From assembly GCF_009711205.1 (NCBI RefSeq), contig NZ_WMIG01000006.1:124001-188000 (forward strand): 64,000 nt of DNA, written 5' to 3'. The position numbers and the translations under genes were made by a program. This stretch comes from Paracoccus litorisediminis. Lineage in GTDB: Bacteria; Pseudomonadota; Alphaproteobacteria; Rhodobacterales; Rhodobacteraceae. The notes beneath the pieces are model-generated. The model worked only from the letters and a program-made list of their open reading frames with translations. It made no database searches and was not told the DNA's origin. Shown one piece after another: positions 35,706 to 45,421 of the stretch; the first letter of the stretch is position 1; each line of letters opens with the position of its first letter.

Positions 35706-36122
35706 ATGCTGATTCTTGACACCAATGTCCTGTCGGCGCTGCGCCGCCCCGAGCGCAGCCCCGATGTCGCCGCATGGCTGACCCGTCAGGACGAATCGCA
35801 GCTTTACCTGTCAGTGGTGACGCTGGGAGAGATCGAGCGCGGCATTGCCCGGCAAGAAGAGGTGAACCCGCCCTTTGCCCGCGACCTGCGGGACTGGCTG
35901 ACACGCACGGTAACGCTGTTTGCCGATCGCCTGCTGCCCTTCACCGCGACCGAGGCACAAATCTGGGGCAGGCTTTCCGCCCGGATCGGTCATGATGGCG
36001 CCGATCTGCTGATCGCGGCCACCGCCCTGGCCCATGACGCGACGGTGGTGACGGGGAATGTGGCGGATTTCCGCCCCTCGGGTTGCCGGATTCTGGACCC
36101 TTTCGTTCCACACGCGGTCTGA
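35706..36122 (+). CDS. vapC: VapC/FitB-type PIN-domain toxin
   Basis: 138 residues with the acidic PIN site: Asp5 (ILDTNVLS), Glu42 (GEIERG), Asp100 (DGADLLIAATAL) and Asp121 (NVADF). It is expected to be a Mg-dependent RNase that cleaves tRNA or rRNA when free of the antitoxin. All catalytic acids are intact, so the pair looks functional. The module sits between a terminator and a hairpin and may be a recent insertion, although codon use is not obviously different. Confidence 0.92.
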   Translation: MLILDTNVLSALRRPERSPDVAAWLTRQDESQLYLSVVTLGEIERGIARQEEVNPPFARDLRDWLTRTVTLFADRLLPFTATEAQIWGRLSARIGHDGADLLIAATALAHDATVVTGNVADFRPSGCRILDPFVPHAV

Positions 36123-36156
36123 ATCGCCGCAATTCGGGCGATGATTTCCCGGAACC

Positions 36157-36200
36157 CCTGCGGCTTGCGGAACATTATCATGGCTATCCGCGCCGCAGGG
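36157..36200. repeat. Large imperfect hairpin between vapC and the cystine symporter
   Basis: CCCTGCGGC-(TT)-GCGGA pairs with TCCGC-GCCGCAGGG: a 14-bp GC-rich stem with a 2-nt bulge and a 15-nt loop. It could terminate the toxin operon or be a leader structure of the symporter gene; an AT-rich stretch follows. Confidence 0.55.
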
Positions 36201-36288
36201 ATATGCATATGCTTATTTTCCCGGCCCCCTTAATTCCGCCGGCCGATATGAATACTCCTATGGTCCCGTCCACTGCCGGAGAAGCGTC

Positions 36289-37677
36289 ATGGCGCTCGTA
36301 TTCATCAACCTGATCGTATTCATAGCCCTGTTATTCGCGATCCATCAGTTGCAGACGCGTGATCTGTCGCTGTCGGTCAGGGTCTTCATCGCCCTTGTCA
36401 TCGGGACGCTGTTCGGCGTCGCGCTACAGATGCTGTATGGCTCGGGCTCCGAAACGATCAAGCAGACGATCAGCTGGATCAACATCGTCGGCAACGGCTA
36501 TGTGCAGTTGCTGCAGATGATCGTCATGCCGCTGGTCTTTGTCGCCATCCTGAATGCGGTGTCGAAGCTGCATGACGCCTCGGCGCTGGGGCGGATCTCG
36601 GTGCTGACGCTGGGCACGCTTCTGCTGACCACGGCGATTGCCGCGCTGGTCGGGGTTATCATGGTTCTCAGCTTTGGCCTGACCGCCGAGGGGCTGGCCC
36701 ATGGCGTGGCGGAAAGCGCCCGGCTTGAGACGCTGAACACCACCTATGCACCCAAGGTCGCCGACCTGACGGTTCCGCAGCTGATCCTGTCCTTCATCCC
36801 GAAAAACCCCTTCGCCGATCTGACCGGTGCCAATCCGACCTCGATCATTTCGGTCGTGGTCTTTGCCGCCTTCCTTGGCGCGGCGGCCATCCGGCTGGTC
36901 AACCGTGACCCCGAAAAAGGCCACCGCCTGATCGCATTTATCGACCTGATGCAAGCCTGGATCACCCAGCTGGTGCGGCTGATCATGGCGCTGACCCCCT
37001 TCGGTGTCATGGCGCTGATGACCAAGATGGCCGCGACCTCGAATGCGGGGGACATCTTCAACCTCGGCAAGTTCGTGATCGCGTCCTATATCGGGCTGGG
37101 CATCATGTTCGGGGTCCACGCGATCCTTCTGACCCTGACCGGCGTCAATCCGGTGACCTTCTTCAAGAAGGTTCTACCCGCGCTGACCTTCGCCTTTTCC
37201 AGCCGTTCCAGCGCCGCATCGATCCCGCTGAACGTCGAGATCCAGACCCGCCGTCTGGGCGTGCCGCAGACCATCGCGTCTTTTGCCGCGTCCTTCGGGG
37301 CGACGATCGGGCAGAATGGCTGTGCCGGGCTTTACCCGGCGATGCTGGCCGTCATGGTCGCGCCGACCGTGGGCATCAACCCGCTGGACCCGGCATGGAT
37401 CGCCACGCTGGTCGCCATCGTCACGCTGAGTTCCGCCGGGGTCGCTGGCGTCGGCGGCGGAGCGACGATGGCCGCGCTGATCGTCCTGCCCGCCATGGGT
37501 CTGCCGGTCACGCTGGTCGCGCTGCTGATCTCGGTCGAGCCGCTGATCGACATGGGCCGCACCGCGCTGAACGTGAACGGCTCGATGACCGCCGGCACCA
37601 TCACCTCGCAGATCCTTGGCCAGACCGACCGCGAGATCATGGCAAGCGAGGACCACGGCGAGCTGCAGAACGCCTGA
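36289..37677 (+). CDS. tcyP: L-cystine/dicarboxylate:cation symporter, TcyP type
   Basis: 462 residues, eight helices plus two re-entrant loops. [18 protein letters not shown] is the serine-rich re-entrant signature (SSRSSAA), and [20 protein letters not shown] is the second, both in the TcyP/YdjN form of the DAACS family. LINLIVF at the start and the long helix 1-2 region match TcyP. It imports L-cystine and related compounds with a cation. Ribosome site GGAGAAG. No sulfur-metabolism gene is adjacent. Confidence 0.87.
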   Translation: MALVFINLIVFIALLFAIHQLQTRDLSLSVRVFIALVIGTLFGVALQMLYGSGSETIKQTISWINIVGNGYVQLLQMIVMPLVFVAILNAVSKLHDASALGRISVLTLGTLLLTTAIAALVGVIMVLSFGLTAEGLAHGVAESARLETLNTTYAPKVADLTVPQLILSFIPKNPFADLTGANPTSIISVVVFAAFLGAAAIRLVNRDPEKGHRLIAFIDLMQAWITQLVRLIMALTPFGVMALMTKMAATSNAGDIFNLGKFVIASYIGLGIMFGVHAILLTLTGVNPVTFFKKVLPALTFAFSSRSSAASIPLNVEIQTRRLGVPQTIASFAASFGATIGQNGCAGLYPAMLAVMVAPTVGINPLDPAWIATLVAIVTLSSAGVAGVGGGATMAALIVLPAMGLPVTLVALLISVEPLIDMGRTALNVNGSMTAGTITSQILGQTDREIMASEDHGELQNA

Positions 37678-37687
37678 TCACGCCTTG

Positions 37688-37710
37688 CGGCAGGGGATCA
37701 TCCCCTGCCG
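37688..37710. terminator. Two-way hairpin between the cystine symporter and SDR
   Basis: Palindrome CGGCAGGGGAT-C-ATCCCCTGCCG over the SDR stop codon, between convergent genes. Confidence 0.65.
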
Positions 37711-38432
37711 TAAAGCGGCATCGTCCGCGGCATGATGGTCAGGAAAGGCACCATCACCTCCAGCGGCATCACCGCCAGATCCGCCACCTGACGGGCCAGC
37801 AGCCCGACATCCATGCGCGACTCGATCGCCGTCGTGCCATTGGCCTGCGGCACACCCTGAGACATGCGGTCGGTGCGCGCGGTCGCGGCATTGCCGATAT
37901 CGATCTGGCTGACCGCAATTCCGAAATCCCGGCAATCAAGGATCAGACTTTTCGTCAGCCCGGTGATCCCGTGTTTCGAGGCGGTATAGGCCAGGCTGTG
38001 CGGACGCGGACCGTAGGCCGAGACCGAACCATTGTTGATGATGCGCCCGCCCTGCGGGTCCTGCGCCTTCATCATCGCCACGGCGGCCTGCGCGCAGAAG
38101 ATCGGCCCGGTCAGGTTGGTGGCGATGACCGTGGCCAGATCCTCGGGTGGCAGGGTCTCGAACGGAACGGCGGGGGTGTTGGTGCCGGCATTGTTGAACA
38201 GCAGATCGACCCGACCATATTCGTCCTTGGCGGCGGCAAACAGCGCCGCGACCGAGGCCGGATCGGCCACGTCGGTCGGAACCGGCAAGCCCCCTCCGGC
38301 CAGACGCGCGGTTTCCTCAAGGGCATCCTGACGGCGACCGGCCAGGACCAAGGACCAGCCGCGCCCTGCCAATTCGACAGCAACTGCCCGCCCGATGCCG
38401 CTACCGGCACCGGTGATGACTGCAACCTGCAT
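37698..38432 (-). CDS. SDR-family oxidoreductase, last gene of the ABC/aldarate operon
   Basis: 244 residues: TGAGSGIG (8-15), NNAG (about 80), catalytic Ser in NNGSVSAYG, Tyr and Lys in YTASK. GRR after the second strand suggests NADP. It is 10 nt downstream of the 2-hydroxyacid dehydrogenase and is probably the last gene of the leftward importer operon, so it likely acts on a sugar acid or its breakdown product. The substrate is not identifiable. Confidence 0.82.
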   Translation of the reverse strand: MQVAVITGAGSGIGRAVAVELAGRGWSLVLAGRRQDALEETARLAGGGLPVPTDVADPASVAALFAAAKDEYGRVDLLFNNAGTNTPAVPFETLPPEDLATVIATNLTGPIFCAQAAVAMMKAQDPQGGRIINNGSVSAYGPRPHSLAYTASKHGITGLTKSLILDCRDFGIAVSQIDIGNAATARTDRMSQGVPQANGTTAIESRMDVGLLARQVADLAVMPLEVMVPFLTIMPRTMPLYGRG

Positions 38433-38442
38433 TCGGATTCTC

Positions 38443-39393
38443 CTAGTTGACCGGTGTCAGCAAAGGCTGCCCGGCATAATGCGCGGCCAGATTGTCGACG
38501 ACCAGCTGGGACATCTTGTCCCGGGTCTCGACCGTGCCGCTGGCATGGTGCGGATACAGAACGACGTTCGAAAGTTTCCCGAAACGCGGATCGGGATTCG
38601 GCTCATTCAGGAATACATCCAGCCCGGCCGAGCCCAGCCGCCCGCTTTCCAGCGCATCAAGCAGCGCGGATTCGTCCACCACCGAGCCGCGCGAGATATT
38701 GATGAAGCTGCCTTCCGGCCCCAGCGCGTCCAGCGCAGCAGCCGAGACCAGATGCGCCGTTTCCGGACCACCCGAGGCGGCGGCGATCAGCACATCAGAC
38801 CAGCCCGCCATTTCGATCACGTCTCCGAAATACTGGTAGGGCACGCCGGGTTTCGGCGCGCGGCCATAATAGCCGATCTCCATCCCCAATGCCGCGCAGC
38901 GCTTGGCGATGGCGGCGCCGATCCGGCCCAGACCGACGATACCGACCTTGCGCCCCGAGGTGGTGCGGGTCAGCGGCAGCATCCCCTTGCGACCCCAGTC
39001 ACCCGAGCGGACATAGGCATCGCCCACCACTAGATTGCGGCGCACGGCCAGCATCAGAAGGATCGCGATATCGGCCACGTCATCGGTCAGCACGTCGGGC
39101 GTATTGGTGAAGCGGATGCCACGGCGGGTCATCGCGTCCACGTCCAGCGTCTCATACCCGACCGAGGAGCAGGCAGCGATCTGCAGATGCGGCAGCCGCG
39201 TCAGGAAGGCGTCATCGGCGGGGAAATGGCCATTGCTGACCATGGCCGTGCAGGTTTCGCCAGCCTTGTCGATGAGGGCCTCACGCTCGACGGTGTCGGT
39301 CAACTTATACAGCGGAAAGACGTTGTAGGTATCTTCGAGAATCGCCAGTTTCTCTGGCCGGATCGGGGTGCAGACAAGAACATTCTGTTTCAT
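38443..39393 (-). CDS. D-2-hydroxyacid dehydrogenase (glyoxylate/hydroxypyruvate reductase type)
   Basis: 316 residues. NAD-binding [13 protein letters not shown] near 154; catalytic Arg in [10 protein letters not shown], Glu in [10 protein letters not shown] and His in YPHHASGT. The pattern is that of GhrB-like glyoxylate/hydroxypyruvate reductases. Its start overlaps the ABC ATPase stop by 4 nt. In an aldarate pathway it could reduce hydroxypyruvate or tartronate semialdehyde to glycerate (inference from context). Confidence 0.85.
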   Translation of the reverse strand: MKQNVLVCTPIRPEKLAILEDTYNVFPLYKLTDTVEREALIDKAGETCTAMVSNGHFPADDAFLTRLPHLQIAACSSVGYETLDVDAMTRRGIRFTNTPDVLTDDVADIAILLMLAVRRNLVVGDAYVRSGDWGRKGMLPLTRTTSGRKVGIVGLGRIGAAIAKRCAALGMEIGYYGRAPKPGVPYQYFGDVIEMAGWSDVLIAAASGGPETAHLVSAAALDALGPEGSFINISRGSVVDESALLDALESGRLGSAGLDVFLNEPNPDPRFGKLSNVVLYPHHASGTVETRDKMSQLVVDNLAAHYAGQPLLTPVN

Positions 39394-41021
39394 GCGGGAA
39401 CAAGTCCTTCTGACAGGCGGATCGCGCGTCGCGCCGCCTGAACTTCGGGGTCGGGATCAAGCGAGGCAGCCAGCAGCGCCCGCGTATAGGGCTGAAGCGG
39501 ATGGTCGAAAATCTGGCCGGTCGGACCTTCCTCGACGATCTCACCGGATTTCATGACGATGACCCGGTCGGCAAAGTCGCGAACCACCGGCAGATCATGG
39601 GCAATGAACAGATAGGACAGGCCCAGATCACGGCGCAGCCCGTCCAGCAGCTCGATCACCTGCGCTTGGATCGACACGTCCAGCGCCGAAACCGCCTCAT
39701 CGCAGATGATCAGCTTGGGTTCCAAGGCCAGCGCGCGGGCGATGGCGATGCGTTGGCGCTGCCCGCCCGAGAATTGGTGCGGATAACGCCGCGCCATGTC
39801 GGGTTGCAGGCCCACCTGCACCAGCAGTTCCGCGACGCGTTCCTTCCAGCGGGCTTTCGGCAGGATTTCGGGATGGACGACCCATGCTTCCGAGATGATC
39901 TGATAGACCGTCATCCGCGGATTCAGCGATTGCGTCGGGTCTTGGAAGACCATCTGGATATCGCGACGGATCGCAAAGATCTCCTTCGGCGACATCTGCA
40001 GCAGGTCACGGCCCTTCCAGATCACCTTGCCGCCGCTGGGCTCATCCAGACGCAGGATGGCCCGCGCCATGGTCGACTTGCCCGAGCCGGATTCGCCCAC
40101 GATGGCCACGGTCTCGCCCGGCATGATGGTGAAGCTTGCACCCTTCAGCGCTTGGAAGCCGCCGTAATGCTGCTGCAAGCGTTCGACACGCAACAGAGGC
40201 TCGCCCTTGCGGTCGCCCTCTTCCCGCGTTTCACCCTTGCCGGGAGCGGCGTCGATCAGGCGCTTGGTATAGGGATGCTTGGGGTTGCGATAGACCTCGG
40301 CGGCCTCCCCGCTTTCAACGACCTCACCACGGTTCATCACCACGACGCGGTCGGCGATCTCGGCCACGACACCCAGATCATGGGTGATCAGCAGCAGACC
40401 CATGCCGGTTTCCTGCTGCAATTCCTCCAGCAAGGCCAGCACCTGCGCCTGCACCGTCACGTCCAGCGCGGTGGTCGGCTCATCCGCGATCAGGATGTCG
40501 GGCTTCAGCGCCAGTGCCATTGCGATCATCAGACGTTGCCGCTGCCCGCCCGAGAACTCATGCGGGTATTTGCCCATCGCGGCTTCGGGATCGGTGATGC
40601 CGACGCGCTTCAGCAGTTCCAGCGTGCGTGCCCGCGCCTTGTCGGCGGGCACATCATGGACGCGCATGATCTCGCAGATCTGCCAGCCGACGGTATAGAC
40701 CGGGTTCAGATGGCTCAGCGGGTCCTGAAAGATCATCGCGATGCGCTTGCCGTTCAGGCTGCGGCGCTGCTCATCCGTCATCTTCAGCAGGTCGCGGCCC
40801 TCGAACAGGACCTCGCCCGATTTGATCTCGCCCGGCGGCATGTCGATCAGGTTCATGATCGTCGAGGCCGAGACGGATTTGCCCGAACCGGATTCGCCCA
40901 AGATTGCCAGCGTCTCGCCCCGGTCCAGATGCCAGCTGACATTGCGGACAGCGCTGACGGTTCCGGCGGCGGTGTGGAAATCGACCGAAAGGTTGCGGAC
41001 CTCAAGCAGATGATCAGCCAT
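39390..41021 (-). CDS. Fused dipeptide/opine-type ABC transporter ATPase (two ABC domains)
   Basis: 543 residues holding two complete ABC cassettes. The first (about 1-250) has GESGSGKSVSA and the signature FSGGQRQRLMIAMAL; the second (about 285-530) has GESGSGKSTMA and FSGGQRQRIAIARAL. This is a DppD-DppF fusion of the GsiA/YejF kind. ATG 41021 has GGGAGG upstream. It powers the two permeases encoded before it. Overlaps the upstream permease by 8 nt and the dehydrogenase by 4 nt, so the operon is tightly coupled. Confidence 0.93.
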   Translation of the reverse strand: MADHLLEVRNLSVDFHTAAGTVSAVRNVSWHLDRGETLAILGESGSGKSVSASTIMNLIDMPPGEIKSGEVLFEGRDLLKMTDEQRRSLNGKRIAMIFQDPLSHLNPVYTVGWQICEIMRVHDVPADKARARTLELLKRVGITDPEAAMGKYPHEFSGGQRQRLMIAMALALKPDILIADEPTTALDVTVQAQVLALLEELQQETGMGLLLITHDLGVVAEIADRVVVMNRGEVVESGEAAEVYRNPKHPYTKRLIDAAPGKGETREEGDRKGEPLLRVERLQQHYGGFQALKGASFTIMPGETVAIVGESGSGKSTMARAILRLDEPSGGKVIWKGRDLLQMSPKEIFAIRRDIQMVFQDPTQSLNPRMTVYQIISEAWVVHPEILPKARWKERVAELLVQVGLQPDMARRYPHQFSGGQRQRIAIARALALEPKLIICDEAVSALDVSIQAQVIELLDGLRRDLGLSYLFIAHDLPVVRDFADRVIVMKSGEIVEEGPTGQIFDHPLQPYTRALLAASLDPDPEVQAARRAIRLSEGLVPA

Positions 41022-41940
41022 TCTTGCGGCCTCCCATTTCAAGGCGCCAGCGCTGCACCGGATCAAGCGCGATCCGCATCCAAGCCGACAGAAGGTTCAG
41101 CGAAAGCGTGGTCAGGATGATCGCCAGACCCGGCCAGAAGGACAGCCACCATGCGTTCGTGAGGTACGGACGGCCCTGGCTGACCATCAGGCCCCAGGTG
41201 ATCTCGGGCGGTTGGATGCCGATACCCAGGAAGGACAGCGAGCTTTCCGCCAGCATGACAAAGGCGAAATCCAGCGTAGCAATGGTGATCAGCGTCGGCA
41301 GCACCACGGGCAGGATATGGCGGAAGACGATGCGCATATCCGAGGTGCCCATGACGCGGGCGGCCGAGATGAACATGCGCTCGCGCACTTCCAGAACCTC
41401 GGCGCGGGTGGTGCGCAGATAGATCGGGATGCGGGTGATCGCCAGAACCAGCACGATATTCGCAACTGAAGGTTCCAGCATATACAGCACGATCACCGCC
41501 AAAAGCAGCGACGGGAAGGACATGATCACATCGCCAAGGCGCATGATCGCGCCGCTCCAGCGCGAGCGCGAATAGCCCGCGACCAGCCCCAGCGACGAGC
41601 CGATGATCATCGAACAGATCACTGCGCCTGCGGCGACCGCCATGGTGTTTTGCGCCGCGACAATGATGCGCGGCAGCAGCGGGCGGCCCAGTTGGTCCGC
41701 GCCGAGGATGTAAAGGAAGCCGCGCGCCAGCTCGAACGGGGGCGCATTGCGGCCGCGCAGGTTCTGGCGTGTCGCCTCATCCGACAGCCAGATCGGGCCG
41801 AAGATCGCGCAAAGCACGACAACCAGCAGGAACAGCGCGGCGAAGAAGGCGAATTTATCGGCCCAGAGCAATCGGATGAAGGTTCCGAAGCGTCCGCGCT
41901 CTTTCTGGGTGGTCGTTGTGTTGGTTTGGCTCATGGTCAT
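41014..41940 (-). CDS. ABC transporter permease, DppC type
   Basis: 308 residues, six helices. The EAA-like loop is TRAEVLEVRERMFISAARVMG (about 178-198). The ILGADQLGRPLLPRII start of the periplasmic segment is typical of the C-type permease of peptide/nickel/opine importers. A start three codons pairs later (ATG 41934) is possible. It pairs with the B-type permease 3 nt upstream. Confidence 0.9.
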   Translation of the reverse strand: MTMSQTNTTTTQKERGRFGTFIRLLWADKFAFFAALFLLVVVLCAIFGPIWLSDEATRQNLRGRNAPPFELARGFLYILGADQLGRPLLPRIIVAAQNTMAVAAGAVICSMIIGSSLGLVAGYSRSRWSGAIMRLGDVIMSFPSLLLAVIVLYMLEPSVANIVLVLAITRIPIYLRTTRAEVLEVRERMFISAARVMGTSDMRIVFRHILPVVLPTLITIATLDFAFVMLAESSLSFLGIGIQPPEITWGLMVSQGRPYLTNAWWLSFWPGLAIILTTLSLNLLSAWMRIALDPVQRWRLEMGGRKNG

Positions 41941-41943
41941 GAC

Positions 41944-42858
41944 TCAATACCGGATGCGAGGATCAAGCATCGCATAGGCGAGGTCGATCAAGAGATTCAT
42001 GATGAAGATGGCCACGGCCGAGACCATGATCGCGGCAAGGATCACCGCGAAATCGCGTTGCAGGATGGCGTCGATCATCAGCTTGCCGATGCCGGGAAAG
42101 CCAAAGATGGTTTCCACGACCACCGCACCGTTCAGGATGCCCGCCGCCTGATCGCCGATCACGGTGATGACCGGCAGCATGGCGTTGCGCAGGCCGTGGA
42201 CAAAGATGATCGGGCGCGGCGGCACGCCCTTGGCCTTGGCGGTTTTCACATAGGCCGAGGACAGCGCCGTGATCATCGAGCCGCGCACGACTTGCAGGAT
42301 CAGCCCGAAGGGGCGGATGAACAGCACCGCGATCGGCAGCACCCAGTGCCAGACCGTCCCCGTCCCCGAGGTCGGCAGCCAGCGCAATTGCACCGCAAAG
42401 ATCACGATGCCGACGATGGCGATCCAGAAATCCGGGGCCGAGGCCCCGATCAGCGAAAAGAAGCTGCTGATCCGGTCGAAGACGCCGCCGACCTTGAAGG
42501 CGGCGAGCGAGCCGATGACGATGGCCGCGACCGTGACCAGCGTCATGGTGATGACGGCAAGGGTCAGCGTCCAGCGGAAGCCTTCCAGAACGACATCCAT
42601 CGCCGGGCGGGCCTGTCGGATCGAGTCGCCGAAGTCGAAATGCAGCAGGTCCCAGACATAGCGCCCGAATTGGACGATCAGCGGATCGTTCAGCCCGTGC
42701 AGTTCGCGGAATTTGTCACGCATTTCCTGCGTGGCGTCGATCGGCAGATACAGATCGGTGGGATCGCCCGTCAGACGGGACAGGAAGAAGACAAGGATGA
42801 CAAGGCCAACGAGGGAAATCGCACTCGCGATGGCCCGCTTGCCGATGAAGCTTTTCAT
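41944..42858 (-). CDS. ABC transporter permease, DppB type
   Basis: 304 residues from ATG 42858, with GAGGA upstream. N-terminal helix then FFLSRLTGDPTDLYLP, a periplasmic segment, and the cytoplasmic EAA-type loop AYVKTAKAKGVPPRPIIFVHGLRNA near 210. Standard B-type subunit of peptide/opine importers. The 79 nt between it and the binding-protein stop contain no terminator. Confidence 0.92.
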   Translation of the reverse strand: MKSFIGKRAIASAISLVGLVILVFFLSRLTGDPTDLYLPIDATQEMRDKFRELHGLNDPLIVQFGRYVWDLLHFDFGDSIRQARPAMDVVLEGFRWTLTLAVITMTLVTVAAIVIGSLAAFKVGGVFDRISSFFSLIGASAPDFWIAIVGIVIFAVQLRWLPTSGTGTVWHWVLPIAVLFIRPFGLILQVVRGSMITALSSAYVKTAKAKGVPPRPIIFVHGLRNAMLPVITVIGDQAAGILNGAVVVETIFGFPGIGKLMIDAILQRDFAVILAAIMVSAVAIFIMNLLIDLAYAMLDPRIRY

Positions 42859-42937
42859 ATCGGGTTCCTCGACCGGGGGCCTTGCGGCCAGTCGCGTGAG
42901 GCAATGGGGGACAGCACCGCCGCCCCCCGTAGTCAGA

Positions 42938-44440
42938 TCACTTGAAGCCGATTTCCGACAGGCGAAGTTCGCTGTTCGTCGAAATCGTCGGCGTGTAGTC
43001 CAGACGCGGATTGACGCGGCTGAAGCCAACCATGTGGAACATCTCGACATCGCCGATGAGGTTCTCGTGGATGTCCTTCATCACATCCGACCACAGGGCG
43101 GCGCGGTTGTCACCGCTGGCCTCGGTCGCCTTCGAGATCTCGGCGTCGAGTTCCGGATAGACCAGACCCGATTGCAGCCCCTCGGTGCCATATTTGAAGT
43201 ACATCGAGAAGACCGGGTCGCCCTTGGCATTGTCATGCTGGGCGGCGACCAGTTGCGGACCACGACCTTCGCCGAAGGGGCGGTTGTAGTAGGTGTTGTA
43301 TTCCGCGACTTCGGTCATCTGCAGCTTGGTGTTGAAGCCCACGTCGTTCAGCATCTGCGACATGGCCTCAAGGATCTCGGTGATGTTGGGGAACATCCCC
43401 AGACGACCGACGATCAGGATTTCCTGATCCACCGGGACACCGGCGGCCTTGGCTTCCTCCAGCAGTTGCTTGGCGCGCTCGGGATCGAAGGGATAGGGCT
43501 TCAGATCCTTGTTATAGCCCAGCGTCGTCGGCGGAACCACGGCGGTAGCCTTTTGCGCATCCTTGGCGACCAGCGTGCCGATGAAGGCGTCGCGGTCGAT
43601 GGCAAGGTTCATCGCCTCGCGGACACGACGGTCGTTCAGCGGCGCGGTGGCGTGATCGACGCGCAGATAGGTGGTTTCCGAGTTCGGATAGGCGAAATCG
43701 GTCGCGGCATTGGTCGCGTCCAGCTCGCTGATGACCGGGGCAATGTCAGCCTCGCCGACTTCGACCATGGCGGCGCGGACGGCGCTGTCATCGCGGAAGA
43801 CGTAAGTGGCCTTGGTCACGGTCGGTTTGTCGCCCCAGTAGCCGTCGCGCTGGGTCAGGATGATGTTCGTTCCGATATTGCGCTCGGACATCTCATAGGG
43901 ACCGGTGCCGATCGGCTTTTGCTGCATTTCCAGCGGGGTTTCCTCGGGGACGATGGTCAGCGAGGACATCAGCAGCGGCAGGATCGGCTGGGCCGGGTCG
44001 GTGGTGATGTCGACGGTCAGGTCGTCGACCTTGGTGGCGGTGATCTTGAAACCACCGAAATACTTGCCGCCGATCTCGCAGGTCATCTTGTCGCTGATCG
44101 TGCGCTCAAGCGAATGGATCACGTCCTGCGCCTTGAAGTCGGTCCCGTCCGAGAAGGTGACGCCGGGACGCAGCTTGAAGCGCCAGGTGCCGGGCTGGGT
44201 TTCTTCCCAGCTTTCGGCCAGAAGCGGCTTCAGCGTGGCGGTCGCGGGTTCATAGACGGTCAGCGTCTCGCTGATATTGCCCAGCAGGACACGCCCGATA
44301 TTCGACTGCGACGACATGCAGGGGTCGATCAGCTCCAGCTCTTCGCTGAGCACGATGGTGACGTCGTGATTGGCTTGCGCATAGGCTGCCCCGCTCGCGA
44401 TGGTACTCGCCAGCAGCGCGCCGATAAGGGTCGCTTTCAT
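42938..44440 (-). CDS. ABC transporter substrate-binding protein, SBP family 5
   Basis: 500 residues from ATG 44440 after GGGAGGA. Signal peptide of about 27 residues (LLASTIASGAAYAQA). SBP_bac_5 fold with LLAESWEETQPGTWRFKLRPG near 75-95. Two cysteines (Cys41 region IDPCMSS and MTCEIGG) may form a disulphide. The family binds peptides, opines or sugar acids. Its position in front of an aldarate cluster, with the shared operator, points to an acidic sugar rather than a peptide. An AT-rich operator lies about 70-90 nt upstream. Confidence 0.9.
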   Translation of the reverse strand: MKATLIGALLASTIASGAAYAQANHDVTIVLSEELELIDPCMSSQSNIGRVLLGNISETLTVYEPATATLKPLLAESWEETQPGTWRFKLRPGVTFSDGTDFKAQDVIHSLERTISDKMTCEIGGKYFGGFKITATKVDDLTVDITTDPAQPILPLLMSSLTIVPEETPLEMQQKPIGTGPYEMSERNIGTNIILTQRDGYWGDKPTVTKATYVFRDDSAVRAAMVEVGEADIAPVISELDATNAATDFAYPNSETTYLRVDHATAPLNDRRVREAMNLAIDRDAFIGTLVAKDAQKATAVVPPTTLGYNKDLKPYPFDPERAKQLLEEAKAAGVPVDQEILIVGRLGMFPNITEILEAMSQMLNDVGFNTKLQMTEVAEYNTYYNRPFGEGRGPQLVAAQHDNAKGDPVFSMYFKYGTEGLQSGLVYPELDAEISKATEASGDNRAALWSDVMKDIHENLIGDVEMFHMVGFSRVNPRLDYTPTISTNSELRLSEIGFK

Positions 44441-44510
44441 GTTTCCTCCCATGTTCAAGTCGCTTCGTTCAGCGCCCTCCTCGGCGCTTGTCCTTCCGAA
44501 TCAACTCCTA

Positions 44511-44526
44511 AGTAATATATTAGTGC
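44511..44526 (-). promoter_or_regulatory. Predicted GntR operator upstream of the ABC importer operon
   Basis: Leftward strand reads GCACTAATATATTACT, containing the perfect palindrome TAATATATTA. The ten bases ACTAATATAT recur in the IlvD/GntR intergenic region at 50269-50278 in the same orientation relative to the leftward genes. Confidence 0.6.
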
Positions 44527-44548
44527 ATCTTAGAAGTTTTAGAACCCT

Positions 44549-45418
44549 TTATGTTCGCCCCCGCGCCATGGTGCCGGTCACGATGGCGGCGATAATGACC
44601 GCCGCCCCGATCCAGGTCGACACACCGGCGACCTCGTGGAAAAAAGCGAATGCGAGCAAGGCGATAACTGGCAGGCGCAGGAAGTCCAGCGGTGCCAGGA
44701 ACGAGGCATCGGCCATCGAAAACGCCCGTGTAATCAGCCCCTGACTGGCCGCCCCAAGCACGCCTTGCAGGGCAAGCAGCATCAGCTGGCCCGAGGTCGG
44801 CGTTTTCCAGACGGTCAACGCCAGCAGCAGCGCCAGCGGCACCATGGCAATCAGGTTCCATGCCACCAGCCGGTCGGGACGGTCGTGTCCGGACATGCCC
44901 TTCAGGATCAGCTGAATTGCGGCGGTCAGAACCGCCCCGGCCAAGGCAAACAGCAGCGCCGGATCGAAGCCGCCCGCGCCCGGCCGGATGATGATCAGCA
45001 TGCCCAGAAACCCAACGCCGACCGACATCGCACGGGCGGGCGTCATCCGTTCCCCCAGCAGCAGGCAGGCGCCGATCAACAGGAAGATCGGGGTCGAGAA
45101 GCTGATCGCCGTCACGTCCGACAGGGGCGCATTGGCAAAGGCCACGAACAGCGCCAGCAGCGAGGCCAGCTTCAGCCCCGCCCGCAGCACATGCAGCCAG
45201 CGATAGGGCGATCCCATCAGATCGCCGCTTTTGACGATCCAGGGCAGCAGGAAGATCAGTCCGAAGGCGGCCCTGAAGAAGCCTATGATGAAGGGATGCA
45301 CGCCGCCGGCCAGCAGCCGCACGATCACCCCGTCGCAGGCACCCAGCACGGTTGCCGCCACCATCATGCCGGCGGCGGCCAGCAGATTGTTCGGGCGGTC
45401 GTGCAGGGACTGGACCAT
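44549..45418 (-). CDS. EamA/DMT-family transporter
   Basis: 289 residues, ten helices, two EamA repeats (about 10-140 and 150-285), including FAFANAPLSDVTAISFSTPIF-like residues near 94-115. The family exports or imports small metabolites. It lies 3 nt downstream of the Ldh-family gene in the catabolic operon, so it may move a pathway intermediate. The substrate is unknown. Confidence 0.82.
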   Translation of the reverse strand: MVQSLHDRPNNLLAAAGMMVAATVLGACDGVIVRLLAGGVHPFIIGFFRAAFGLIFLLPWIVKSGDLMGSPYRWLHVLRAGLKLASLLALFVAFANAPLSDVTAISFSTPIFLLIGACLLLGERMTPARAMSVGVGFLGMLIIIRPGAGGFDPALLFALAGAVLTAAIQLILKGMSGHDRPDRLVAWNLIAMVPLALLLALTVWKTPTSGQLMLLALQGVLGAASQGLITRAFSMADASFLAPLDFLRLPVIALLAFAFFHEVAGVSTWIGAAVIIAAIVTGTMARGRT

Positions 45419-45421
45419 GTC

